Positions 12,882-23,912 of a stretch of DNA of 64,000 nucleotides are shown piece after piece. The DNA is from Cercis canadensis (taxonomy: Eukaryota; Streptophyta; Magnoliopsida; Fabales; Fabaceae): the NCBI GenBank assembly GCA_003255065.1, contig QAOA01000060.1, positions 256,997 through 320,996 on the forward strand, given 5' to 3'. The notes below the pieces were generated by a model, which made no database searches, had not been told where the DNA came from, and worked only from the letters and a program-made list of their open reading frames with translations. The translations under genes were made by a program, and so were the position numbers. Numbering within the stretch: position 1 is the stretch's first letter; each line of letters begins with the position of its first letter.

Positions 12882-15800
12882 TTCTGAGACTCAGAATTTG
12901 CTTGATTGGAGCTGTGGTTTTACTTAGACTGTGGAATTTGGTGAAGTGGTGTTTTGATCCATGAATGATGAAGACGAAGAAATTGAGGTGAGGTTAGGTT
13001 TTGATAATGGAGCTATAAAGAAAGTGCTTCGAGATTTGAAGATGACGATGACAGTGCTTCTGACATATTCGGACTAGAGAGCTCGAACTCAATCAAGTAA
13101 TAGGCCCGCCTGTTTTCAAATTGAACTCGTATTTTAGGGGCACGCCCTTCCACAATTGTAAATTTTAATATGACCCCAAACAGTTTTGAAATTTCAAATC
13201 CCTTTTGAAGGCACTAGGCAAAACCACAAGAACCTATTAAATGGAAGTTGAGATTTTTTAAAACTAATACTCTTTTAACCATTTTTTAAAAGTTCAAAAA
13301 CTATATGCATTTATTAATGACCTTTGAAAAAACAAAATGATAAATGTATTAAAAGAATCACAATATTGTCTACATAAGATGGAAGAGTTGAAATTAACTA
13401 GTTCAAGAAAATAAATATTATGAATCTATGAGTAATAGTTGGATTCATCATGCACTCACCCTTAACAACTGCTTGTTTCTTATGATGCTTAGCAACTTAT
13501 TTGATATTCTTCTCTCATAATAAATGTAAAAATATCCCATTAATGGTTGACAAAAAAAATTAAATCAATATGAAATAAACCATTTGAAATAAAAGACAAA
13601 TACAATTCTCATACCTTAAATGTCTAATTTACAAATTTTAAAGTATAAGGAATGTATTTATAGAAGCTTCAAATTTTAAAGAGAGTGAATACTTTTGTAC
13701 CTTTATTTATCAACAACCTTATCACTTAAAAAAATATATATGACATTAGGAAAAGTAGTTAATCACTCTATTTATTGAAGTCTCGAAAATGGATGATTGG
13801 ATAATATTGAAGCTAGCGAAAATAAAATTAGAAGCATAACAACTTTCTTTCTTGTGTAAAGAATCATAAAAACTTTAAAATATACGAATAATTTACACCA
13901 AAACATATCAATGATTTGAAAATTTTGTTTTTTTTTTTTTTGGNTTTGGTTAACTTTAGTGACTATAAGTTTGTACATGAATGTAATTCTAAAATTAATT
14001 TTAATATTATTTGATCATAAGCTGTTTAGAATGATTTGAAAATTTATGTAACTTCAAACTGGATTAATATATAGACAAAATAAATTTTTGTCACGTCGGA
14101 AAATTAGAACTATATCAATCATTGTGCATTTAATTAATTGCACAAGATTTATCTCATAATAAACTATTGAAATCTTTTAATACCACCCAAATAAATAGAT
14201 GGCCAATAAAAAAAAAAAAAAATAGATGACGAGAGGACAAGCAACTAATATTCACTCTACTAAGACGAGACTGGGAAGAATATGTACGTTGTTTCAAGTA
14301 ACTAGAGCTAATAATGAATTGGCGGGGTTTTGAATTTGAAGTGTGCTGTTTTGCATTATAATTAAGAAAGTGGCCTACAAAACTGAGGAGGAGCAATGAT
14401 AAGTTTATGAGCGTCAATTTGAACCTGCTATGCAAATGGAGCTGTTACCACTTTTATAAAGGCAGGTTTAAATGTCACTTTAGTTAAGACTTAACAGAAG
14501 GAAAAAAGATTGAACTCAGAGGATAACGAAAGTAATTCAAGATTCAAAGGGAATGACGGGCCCCCGGACTCTAGAGTCAAGAATGTTATCATGCTGTTCC
14601 TTGGACTCAGTTCTGAAATGAGCCTTCTTCTTGGGCCGTTTCTTGAAATGGATGGGAATATCAGAACCCAAAAAAAAAAAACAAATGGGAATAAAAAATG
14701 ATAGATGTGTAGATAGCACCAAAAAATATGAAGGTAAAGTGTGATATGGTAACAAAGAGTTTGGAGAGGTTAAAAGTTTCAGCTTCTATGTCATCGTATA
14801 ACTAAACAAAAAACAAAAGATTGATAGTCGAGTAATTTTACCAAAAACTCAATTAAATGCATTCTAAACCACTGTTAAAATTGCGAAAATATGACTATAA
14901 AATATAAATATGATAGCTACTGTCCCCCCACCCCCCCCCCCCAACAACAAAAAAGGGCTAATGTCCCATAGTTAGCCAATGTTATAATCTTGATAAACAT
15001 ATTGGCTAAAAAAAATCGAAAATACTTGAATGTCGTAAGTTTACCAGTGCCAAAATAAATGTGTATTCCTTACCAAAAAAAAATTGTATTTATGCTAATT
15101 TTTATTTGTATATATATTATACTTATATAGATCAAAATCAAATCATAGTGAATTAAAAATGTACATGAAATATTTTATGAATGAGGAAATTTATGTAGTA
15201 AAAGTCTAAAGACAAAATACAATCAATACTCTTCAAGATTACATCTAGCTAAACAAATTTAAAAAAGATTAAGTCTAGGTTCAAATCTCTATTATTCCAT
15301 ATCCTTAACAAAAAAATCTAACTCCATCTATTTATTGATTAAAAAAAAAAATTGACTATATATTTTCCAACATCGCACCNATATTTTCCAACATCTCACC
15401 TCTTAAATAACAGTTTATGTGTAGCATTAGACTATTTAAGTTTTAGTAGAAATATGCATTTATTACAATAGTAGTGGGTTTTCTAATATTTGTTTTAAGA
15501 TAAACTAAAAAATTGAAACATGCATCTTATTTTTGTGGGAATGTGAACATGAGTGGTGGTGCATATTAGAATACTATATTTTTATCATATATTTTATAAT
15601 TATGAAGTTTTGAATTTTATTTTTTTACAAAAAAAAATTAAGATGGTAGGAGATTACTTCATTTTAATGTCAGGGCATGTGCAGTGTTATAGGTCTCAAC
15701 AATGACTTACAATGGTACTTATAAACTTCCTACTAATGAGAAATTGTTAGTAATAAGGACCAAACGAGACCTTACAAATAAAGTGCTTCAATCCTTAAGT

Positions 15801-16168
15801 AGTTTCGAATTGAAAGAAAACAAAAGATGGACATTAAAAATCTTCCCCTAATAATATAGATATGCTTAGGCCTTGGAGTTCGAGTTAATAATCAAGAATG
15901 ACTTAAAAGACAGAGAATATTCCAAGCCTACGACTATAACTTAAACTCTAACTAACCATCCTAAGCATAAAAGAAATAAGAAAACACTTTAACCGAAAGA
16001 AATAAATGAAGAAATCAGGTTTTTGGTTTGGTAGCAATTTTGCTGTTACAAAGAGAAGAACTTGCCAATTGGGTATCAAAAAACACTTTCTAATTTGAAG
16101 TCCCAAAGAAGCATATTACAAACATAAACTCTGCTCTATCTAGTAGAAGATTAATAGACAACTAAACT
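12882..16168. other. Intergenic: kinesin promoter side and 3' side of the GUB_WAK gene
   Basis: About 3.3 kb of very AT-rich DNA. 12882-13080 should hold the kinesin 5' UTR and promoter; I looked for AACGG-core MSA motifs typical of G2/M kinesin promoters near the start and did not find one. There is a C-rich homopolymer near 14925-14942, single Ns at 13944 and 15380, and a 20-bp copy on either side of the 15380 N. No coding frame with recognisable content. Confidence 0.6.
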
Positions 16169-17167
16169 TCAAAGCAGACTCATCATAATGTGAAGAAATG
16201 CTCCAAGAAGCAAAACCAATTGATAAATTGTCCAAGGATAACTCTTCTGTCCCTTTGCTATGACGCTGCCAGCAGCTGAAATCCAAAACAGAAAACAAAA
16301 ACCTGTCAAATTAGTACACATCACACCAACTAGCATATGATTGAAGGCACCTCAAAATTTGAAAACCAATTAAACTAGTTTCTTACCACATTCCCTAGTA
16401 GAATTCACGAAACTTGAGCAGAGACAGAGTAGCCCTTCAGTTTCAGCATCAAACCCACAAGTCCCACCAGATTTTCTGCAACTTTCACACCCAGTATCCG
16501 GCACACTAAAACTCAGCTTTATCCCATAAACCCAATCCAAAGGGGCAACACCCTTCAAATTATCAGTGTTAAACACAGTGGTGTAATGGGTGCAGTCCAA
16601 AATGTTCATGCTCATGAACTTCACTGTATTATAACCAGTAAAACAACAAGGTGGGGAGCTATTAGTCAATAAATGGAAGACCCGGAAGGCATTGCAGGAC
16701 CCATAAAGCTCGTCGCAGGCGTGGTCGGAGAAATTGAAGCAGAGGTACTTGTAATGGTTGAGGACAGGGGAATCAATGGAGCAATTCAGGAGAGCAAAAA
16801 CAGTGTCCTCTGATGGGGGTATTATAGCTGATTGAATATCTGTCATGAGGAAGTCATGGTGAGGCTGAAGAATAGAACAAGTGGACATTGATGGGTCATA
16901 GATAATCATAGAATTTTTGTCATAGTCAATGGATTGAACCTTGTAAGCACCTGAAGGTGTTTGAAAGAACAAATCAGTGCTGCAATTCAGCATGTGCCTG
17001 AATTGAGGTGCTCCACATCCATCGTCTAGGCCAAATGGGTAGTTTATGGGAATGTTGCCACAGAAGGTTTTGCAGGGAGAGATTGAAAGAATAGGAATTG
17101 CTTGTAGTTGCAATGTTAGTAGTATAAGGAGTTTGAAGATGGTGAATGGGGTCAGTGGAAGCTGCAT
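16169..17167 (-). CDS. Secreted GUB_WAK (galacturonan-binding) domain protein, no kinase, hydrophobic tail
   Basis: Two exons (16387-17167 and 16169-16275) give 295 residues. A signal peptide (about residues 1-28, Leu/Ile-rich) precedes the Cys-rich GUB_WAK pectin-binding module: CKTFCGNIPINYPFG, then DDGCGAPQFRHMLNC. The second half resembles the WAK-associated C-terminal domain, with CCFTGYN, GVAPLDWVYGIKLSF and GCESCRKSGGTCGFD. The second exon adds a stretch ending in hydrophobic residues (LVLLLGAF...MMSLL) with nothing behind it, so the protein is probably GPI-anchored or held by one C-terminal membrane segment at the plasma membrane. No kinase domain follows. The single-exon reading would end a few residues after ECG at GKKLV and lose this tail, so the spliced model is preferred. 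The family is predicted to contact pectin; the role of kinase-less members is poorly known. Confidence 0.85.
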
Positions 17168-18129
17168 CTGGGTGCTCTAAAATTGGAGCCAGAGAGTAAA
17201 TAACAATAGTAGGAGCAAAATGGGTTTTGAGCAAAGTGAAAGGTGAGAGACTTTGGGGTGCTGATTTTACAGAAAAAGGTCCACAAAGGGTCCGTAATTT
17301 ACTCCCATAAGTTTGAACGGCTTTTTGAACGTTGGACACAGGCTGGTGCTGGGATCCACATGTTGAAAAATTGAAGAAAAAGTGAACACTATTGGCTAAC
17401 TGGTTTATAAACATCTCCATTGGGATGCGTTGCCTTTCGAAATATAAATAAAGTCATTGCAAAGACTTGTGCCAATTTAAGCAGATTTGCCTACATGGAT
17501 TGGATGTATAGATAGACAACAGAGTTTTCACCGCTCAAGGACGCTGCACTATGTGCTGCTTATTTTGACACTTTTCTAATGCCCATTCTGACACTGATGC
17601 TCATTTTGACATTGAGGGTCAGTTTCAGTGAGTATTTAACTATTTAGCAACTTAAAATTCTTTTGCCAGAGATCAAACCCAAATAGTTACATTTGTTGTA
17701 TTCACACTAAGCGTTTAGCAGCATATGGTTAGATCCAGTACTCAAATAGGAGTTACAAGTTTCAAGCTCTCTAATGTAGGCATGCCCCATCATCATGAAT
17801 TTGCATAAAATTAAGTAAATGATTTATTGGCTTAGACTGTGAAATAACAAGGTTTTTTCATACTATGTGATTTGGGGTTAAGGACCATATATATTGCAAC
17901 ATTGGAGGAGCAGATGAGTTAAGACTAATAGTTCTATTCAATAATAACATAGAGACTTTCACAGCATAAAACCATAGACAACAAGTCTAAGGTCATCCAA
18001 AAGAGACATTCTTTGTATATACACATTACAAGAGAAAAGACACACACATAGCACTTGTAGCTAGCTAGTTTACTTTGGCATTACTTAGGATAGATAGATA
18101 GGCATTGCGCTTCACAAAGCCATCAAAGT
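17168..18129. other. Intergenic between GUB_WAK and PER1
   Basis: Promoter side of the GUB_WAK gene and 3' flank of the peroxiredoxin gene. The frame at 16974-17420 on the minus strand only overlaps the GUB_WAK 5' end in another frame. I see no gene or clear repeat. Confidence 0.6.
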
Positions 18130-19172
18130 TCAAACCTTGGTGAAACGCAAATAGTCTTTCCCTGAAGGGAGATTCACAGTCTGGACACTTTGGGGGAACA
18201 TGTCCTTGGCTTGCTCAGCAGTCACACCAGGTGAAACCACAACTGGTTCCCCTGGTTTCCAATTTGCTGGGGTCGCAATCTTAAACTTTGAGGCTTTCTG
18301 CAGAGACTCCAACACCCTCACCACTTCGTCCATGTTCCTGCCAGTGCTTGCTGGGTACAGAAAACTCAGCTTGATCTGCAATAATAACCCACCAATACAT
18401 CAGCTAGCCTCCATTAATTACCCAAATAGAGAAGGAGATGCAAAATTGGTCAAAGAAAGTTAGTACCTTGTTATCTGGTCCCACAATATGAAGAGCCCTA
18501 GAGGGAACTTGGCTACCATTGGAGTCTTTCTCATCTGGGTCCACCATGTTTAGCTGCTTGATGATCTCTCTGTTAGGATCAGCAATGATTGGATAATCCA
18601 CCTTACAACCTGCCTGCATGCAACAAAAGAAAAAAACATATTTACACCCTCGAAACCTATAATTTACTTCAACTTCTTCACCAAATTTTGCTTTTCTTCT
18701 ATCTGCTTAGATTTAGAGCACAAACAATTCAGAAACAGGGCATGCTCCGCTATGTGGGTGTGTGAAAAGTGAAAACTCACAGTGTAGGCTTCAATGTCTT
18801 TGATCCACTCTTTGTGGGATTGCACGTCATCACAGGACAGACCCAATAGCTTCACTCCTCTTTGGTAAAATTCATTAGAATATTGAGCCATCTTACCAAG
18901 TTCCGTAGTACAAACCGGGGTGAAATCACCTAATTAATTACAATTTATACACAGAAAGAATAAGCAAAAAAATGAGAAAAAGAGATTAAGCACACAGAGA
19001 ACTAAAAATACCCAGAATAAAAAAATAAAAGAGAAACCCATTTGGCTATAAAACCTGGGTGAGAGAAGAGGATGGTCCAGCTATCAGTGCAGAACCGGTG
19101 GAGCTTGATTCTGCCATGGGTGCTGTCGACTTCAAGGTCAGGGATTGTGTCTCCGATGGTAAGGCCTGGCAT
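18130..19172 (-). CDS. PER1: 1-Cys peroxiredoxin (Prx6 class), seed PER1 type
   Basis: Reduces H2O2 and organic peroxides using one peroxidatic cysteine; plant members are seed-maturation proteins of nucleus and cytosol. Four exons (19055-19172, 18781-18929, 18467-18613, 18130-18375) give 660 nt, 219 residues, the normal family length. The active site reads [12 protein letters not shown] with the peroxidatic Cys at residue 46 and Thr43 in place. The middle carries [21 protein letters not shown] and the C-terminal Prx domain has [14 protein letters not shown], ending [13 protein letters not shown], a typical plant PER1 end. There is no second resolving cysteine in the 2-Cys position. Upstream DNA carries seed-type motifs. 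Not truncated; high confidence. Confidence 0.96.
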
Positions 19173-19264
19173 TTTCGAAGTAACAGAAACTTAGTACAGA
19201 AGGGGATTCTGTTTTTTCTACTCTCTTACGTTTCCTTTTTGGCCTAAATGAGAGTGAGCATGTT

Positions 19265-19313
19265 ACTGAGATTATAAAGAAGGAAGAGTGCATCTGCATG
19301 CAGAGAACGTGGC
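19265..19313 (-). promoter_or_regulatory. Putative seed-maturation promoter of PER1 (RY motif, ABRE-like motif, TATA-like box)
   Basis: Reading toward PER1 on the minus strand: an ACGTGGC ABRE/G-box-like core (19307-19313), then the palindromic RY repeat TGCATGCA (19295-19302), then a TATAAT-like stretch near 19270-19277, about 100 bp before the ATG. ABRE plus RY is the classic layout for ABI3/ABI5-controlled seed genes. The motifs are seen directly; their use is inferred from known PER1 expression in seeds. Confidence 0.55.
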
Positions 19314-19802
19314 TTGTTCGTGGCTAAGGAGTTGAGTGTGCTGTTGGCTGCATGTTATTGGACTCCCACAATTTTCTCCACGTAGACATATACTTTTGAC
19401 TTTTTCTTTGCCATTTTTTTTTTCTTTTCTTCTTCTTTGTTCTTCTCTATTTTTCTTTTCCCTTCTTTTTGTCGTTTGTAGTTTCTTTGTATTTTCTAAT
19501 TTATTTAGATTTTGTTTTGTTGACTTAATTCAGTTATTATAATTATAATTATTTTATTTTATTTATTTTTTTCCCCTGTGATTTTTAAGCCTTTTTTAGA
19601 CGTCAATAAAATTTCAGCCCCTATCATATATTGGTTTTGAAGGAGATATCTACTACATTGATACTTGTTCTTCTCTACTATACATGTGAAAAATANTTCC
19701 TTCAAGTTTTAATATAATTATTAAACTTTTGATTACATCAATTCAACCATTATGACTTATGAATGTAATGATTACCGCAATTATTACACTTGTTAAAATA
19801 TT

Positions 19803-20343
19803 TATGGTTTAAATATATTGCAAGTTCTTATAGTTTGAACAAATTTTAAATTAAGTTCTTATAATTTTTTTTTTCTCATTTAGAGTCCTTATANTTTTTT
19901 TTTAATTGGATCTCTGTTGTCATCCCCAAGTATAACTCTGTCAGTTTAATACTGACATAGTAAATAACTTGTCTATGTGACAATAAAAGAAGTTGATGTG
20001 TTGCTAAAGTAGCACAAAAATTATTATCTCATCAAATTTTGGCTCAAAAAAGTGTATAAAAAAGCTTATGATGTGGCACTTTTTGTGTCATTTTGTGCCA
20101 CATCAATTTCTTTTATTGTCACATAAACAAGTTATTTATCATATCAGCACTAAATTGACGAAGTTATAACCAAGGGCAACAGCATGGACCCAATTAAAAA
20201 AAAAAATTCAAATTATAAGAACTCTAAAATAAAAATAAAATAAAATTATATGGATCTGATTCAAAATTTATCCAAATTACAGACTATAGGGATCTGATTC
20301 AAAATTTATCTAAACTACAAATACCTTCAATACATTTTAACCT
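19803..20343. mobile_element. Foldback / Mutator-like non-autonomous element, copy A
   Basis: The ends are inverted and related: GGTTTAAATATATTGCAAG on the left against the reverse complement of the right end, GGTTAAAATGTATTGAAGG. Inner arms are also inverted (TGACAATAAAAGAAGTTGATGTG against CACATCAATTTC...TATTGTCA). The interior shares long stretches with the element at 42727-43455, for example GCACTAAATTGA followed by GTTATAAC, so both belong to one family. No open reading frame; I could not find a convincing target-site duplication for this copy. Confidence 0.7.
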
Positions 20344-20844
20344 TGAAAATATAAGAAATGTAAATCTAAACTTAAGATTTTTAATGGAATAATTATGCCG
20401 AATGTACTCTTATAATCACTGGATCATAGTCAAATTTGCTAAACATTGTTTTTGTACTTCTTACCATTCAATCACATAAAATTATCTTTTAAATCAAAAT
20501 TACTACGGATAATTTCTTTCAACAGCAAATCCATGAAAACTAAGATTTTCTTTTATTTTGGAACAAAATATTTATATATGCGAACAAAATAATTATATAT
20601 GCAAATCGAATAATCACATAGCACCATAAAATAATCATGTATATTAACATAATAACTACATAATACTAAAATATATTTTAAATATTTTATACAATATACG
20701 AGGAACCAAATTAAAATTTTTTTACATTTAGAATCAAATGATCTTTTTTTGACATAAAGAGGCTAATTTTTATTATTTGTTATAAAAAAAAAAAGTCAAA
20801 TATTTTATATATATTTATATAATGTTGAAATAAAGAAACAAGAT

Positions 20845-20917
20845 GGGGATGTAGCTCAAACGGTAGAGCGCTCGCTTTGCATGCGAGAGGTACGGGGTTC
20901 GATACCCCGCATCTCCA
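20845..20917 (+). tRNA. tRNA-Ala (anticodon UGC)
   Basis: A 73-nt cloverleaf. The acceptor stem is GGGGATG/CATCTCC with one G-T pair and discriminator A. The anticodon stem CTCGC/GCGAG closes the loop TTTGCAT, giving anticodon TGC. The internal Pol III promoters are intact (A box TAGCTCAAACGG, B box GGTTCGATACC) and a T-run follows soon after. There is no intron and no encoded CCA. It stands alone in AT-rich DNA. Confidence 0.96.
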
Positions 20918-21092
20918 CCTTAAATTTTTATTTACATATCAATTTCCCCCTCAACAGCATCCTCATAAATCATAATCACATCAGAAACATAATAGAATAA
21001 AGAAAAAAATTGTTTAATATCCTCATATGCACTTCATATTTTTGTAAGGGGCTCTAAAATAGTAAAAATATATCTTCTACTGCGTACCAGAA

Positions 21093-21153
21093 GAAAAAAA
21101 AAAAAAAAAAAAANNNNNNNNNNNNNNNNNCAAAAAAAAAAAAAAAAAAAAAA
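21093..21153. other. Assembly gap (17 N) flanked by poly-A on both sides
   Basis: Ns at 21114-21130 sit between two A-runs of about 20 bases. The true length of the A-tract and anything inside it is unknown. The gap size is probably arbitrary. Confidence 0.95.
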
Positions 21154-21881
21154 AGAAGCTTTACAGCTGTTTCTTCCCTCTTCTTCTCTATTACGAAAAT
21201 AGAACTATTAAGTCTTACATTTGGGCCATAAAACTAGACAAATGAGTTATATACTAGTGAGGTGATAGTAGAGTTTCTTATATGAATTTCAAAACATTAA
21301 ATCACATTTAGCAATAGTAACACGTGGTGCTAGGGATTGAACTACACTCATATTTTTGGTGGAGCTAAACTATAAATATCTAAAAATCTTTTAAAAAACA
21401 TAAACTTTTGAGAAGTTAAATATAAATATTATAAATATAAATGTGAAAATAGAAAACAGAAATTTGTAATTTTAAAAAATTTATACTAATAAGGACGATC
21501 TGCCCACATATTCACTCTTTTTTTGTAAGAGTGGTTACATACCTATTTTATTACCATTAAAAGATGCTAATCAGATTTTCAAGTCAGTTTAACATCAAAT
21601 CAAGGAATTAAAGGTTACATTATACAGAGAGTACTCGCTATATAAAGAGCTTATGATTGATGGTATTTGGATTATCGTATGCATCTTACATCCTCCACTA
21701 AGCTAGCATAGCCTCTTTCATGATCAATACGATCATAAAGCTTTTCATTTCCTCAGTTTCTCACTCTTTATCTTCATTTTGTCCTTACGACATTGTAGAA
21801 AAATCAACTCTCACAAAATCGAAATACTTAAACGTCCATGTGCAAGAGTTTGAGAATCAGCCAAAAAAACATGCCCAGTTT

Positions 21882-21969
21882 TGCCTCCGTGATGTCCAAG
21901 CTCTGCAAACACAAACAATGATTTTCCACTCTGCAAATTGTGTTTGAAGAGTTGGACATCACAAAGGCA
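21882..21969. repeat. Imperfect inverted repeat forming an ~33-bp hairpin stem
   Basis: Left arm 21882-21914 contains TGATGTCCAAGCTCTGCAAA; right arm 21938-21969 contains GAGTTGGACATCACAAAGGC. Folded, they pair over about 32 positions with a few mismatches and leave a loop of 23 bases. Size and shape are compatible with a plant MIRNA precursor or a very small MITE. I do not recognise either arm as a known miRNA. Confidence 0.6.
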
Positions 21970-22730
21970 TCATTTTTCAGGGTCTAATTGTGGAATCTCT
22001 TGATATCGGGTCTAAGATAATTCAACCATCACAATTTCCGACTTTTTCCACATCAATTTAGACCTTCAATAGTATTATAATACTCGTCATTACATCTCCA
22101 TAAAATAATAAGAAATATTTATGCATTGATGCAACTCAAACATATTAATTGAACCAACTCTTGTTGACACCTAACTTTTATAAATCGATTATATTTTGAA
22201 ATGTATGATTCATTGAAAACAAAAAAGTTTTATAGTATTTAATTAAATTTTAAAATGATTTGCACCAAAAAAATAATCAAAATGATTAAAGTTATAAATC
22301 CAAATTTTATTGTGTTTTATACAATATTTGAATACTTTAATTGAAACCACTACTAAACCACTTAAATTTTGTCTTTACCGCTTGATTCTTTCATACTTTG
22401 GTGTCAAACGTAATTTCTCATACTAATAATATGCATAATTGATTAAACGATTAAATTGTTTATTTGTGATCAACGTAATTTTTGAAATAAATTAAGAAAA
22501 ATATTAGTCCATACCTCAAATCTTTATCATTAAAAGTGTAAGATGCAAATTAAATTAGAGCCAAATTTGATGTGTAAGTAATAAGAGCAACATTTCTCAT
22601 AAATTAATATGGGATGCAGTTTTAATGGTAGAGTGCTACTGCTCGTTTTGTATGCATTTGCAAAATTGCAAGAGGTAACGGTTATTTCTTTTCTTGTTTT
22701 TTGGCCAGTGGCCACGTTTTTAGTTTTATA

Positions 22731-23060
22731 GGGCCTGTTTGAAATATATTTTTAAAAACTGTTTTTTATTTTTGAAAAAAATAAAATAAAAAAACTTGAT
22801 TGGTAAGTTGTTTTTGTGTGATTGTTTTAAAAACTTATTTTGAAAATATTGTTTTAAAAACAAAAAGACCAAAACAACTTTGAGTGTGTTTGAAAGTGTT
22901 TTTGTTTTTAAAAACTATTTTTAAAAATTATGCTTAAAAATTGTTCTACAAAACAAAAGTATAAAAAAAATTGTTTGATAAACTGTTTTGAAAATAATTT
23001 TTAAATAGAAAATAACAAAAAACGTGCTTAGTAAAATTGTTTTGAGAACAAGTTTTTTTT
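22731..23060 (+). mobile_element. Repeat with GGGCCTGTTTGAAAT terminus, forward copy
   Basis: Begins TA|GGGCCTGTTTGAAAT and continues as runs of TTTTTAAAAACTG and TTGGTAAGTTGTTTTTG. The first ~170 bp match, in reverse orientation, the repeat at 26740-26917. The right boundary is uncertain. No coding capacity. It could be an independent MITE or one end of a larger element (see findings). Confidence 0.6.
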
Positions 23061-23912
23061 TTAATTTTTTTTTTATGATGACTAATTTTGTAAATAAATT
23101 ATGGTAATGTTTTAATGAGAATATGAGAAGAATAAATAAGTAAAAATAAAAAATTATTATAAAATTTAATATAATATTGATATGACATTAATATTTTTAA
23201 ATATATTGTTCTAAAATAAATAACAACATCATTTATAGTTATTCATACTGATCATAAGTGGTACAAAAGTAACATTAACAATTATATAAGTTAATATGTA
23301 TAAACTATTAAACATAATTGTTATGTTCTACCCACATCTAATTTAAAATATAGTCACAATATGCTGCCCCTTGATTAAATAATCTTGACAAGTTGTCTTA
23401 ATTGGAGCTTGTCTTCCCCATGCTTATGTTTTCATTTAAAACCTCTATTTTTACATTATCAAAATCTTCTCATATGTTAAACAATTAATCACATAAATTC
23501 CATTTGCGTATATAATTATAAATAGCACACAAGCCGTCAAAACTTTGCATTGATCATGCCACCACATGGTACCGCAAACCTGTCACAGACTGTACCTACT
23601 TAGCCATTCACCGTTTGTAACTTGGCTTCACTGTTTCACAACGATTGTATTTGTAATAAGTAGCATCGTTCCATAAACTACGACAATTGGCTAAGATAAA
23701 TATTGTATTCTTCATCAACTTGGTAATTGGCTAATTTTTTAATCAAGCTGCCAATATCACAATGAATTTCCCCTTCCCGAGGAAAAAGAAAAAGACAGAC
23801 ACAATGCCCTTGAATTTCGTTATTTCAATACAATGTTAAAGGTTTTACATATATGCGTGAGCGGAAAAAATGAGGGAAAAAATTATTACACATGGAAGAG
23901 AAAGAAGTGGAA

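Larger units (their letters stand above)
19173..20844. other. Intergenic between PER1 and tRNA-Ala
   Basis: Holds the PER1 promoter, a pyrimidine-rich tract (about 19395-19500), single Ns at 19696 and 19894, and the foldback element at 19803-20343. The rest (20344-20844) is AT-rich with no gene seen. Confidence 0.6.
20918..23912. other. Intergenic: assembly gap, hairpin and hAT-like repeat copy
   Basis: About 3 kb with no protein gene I can support. It holds a sequencing gap between poly-A tracts (21093-21153), a strong inverted repeat (21882-21969), the repeat starting GGGCCTGTTTGAAAT (22731-23060) and AT-rich filler. Confidence 0.6.

Noticed and set aside
14925-14942. C-rich homopolymer as a possible G-quadruplex on the minus strand
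   Set aside because: It is a simple run of C interrupted once by A, probably slippage or sequencing noise, with no gene nearby that it could plausibly regulate.
19336-19542. 68-residue Phe/Leu-rich frame that looks like membrane segments
   Set aside because: It is a translated pyrimidine tract upstream of PER1 with no homology signal.
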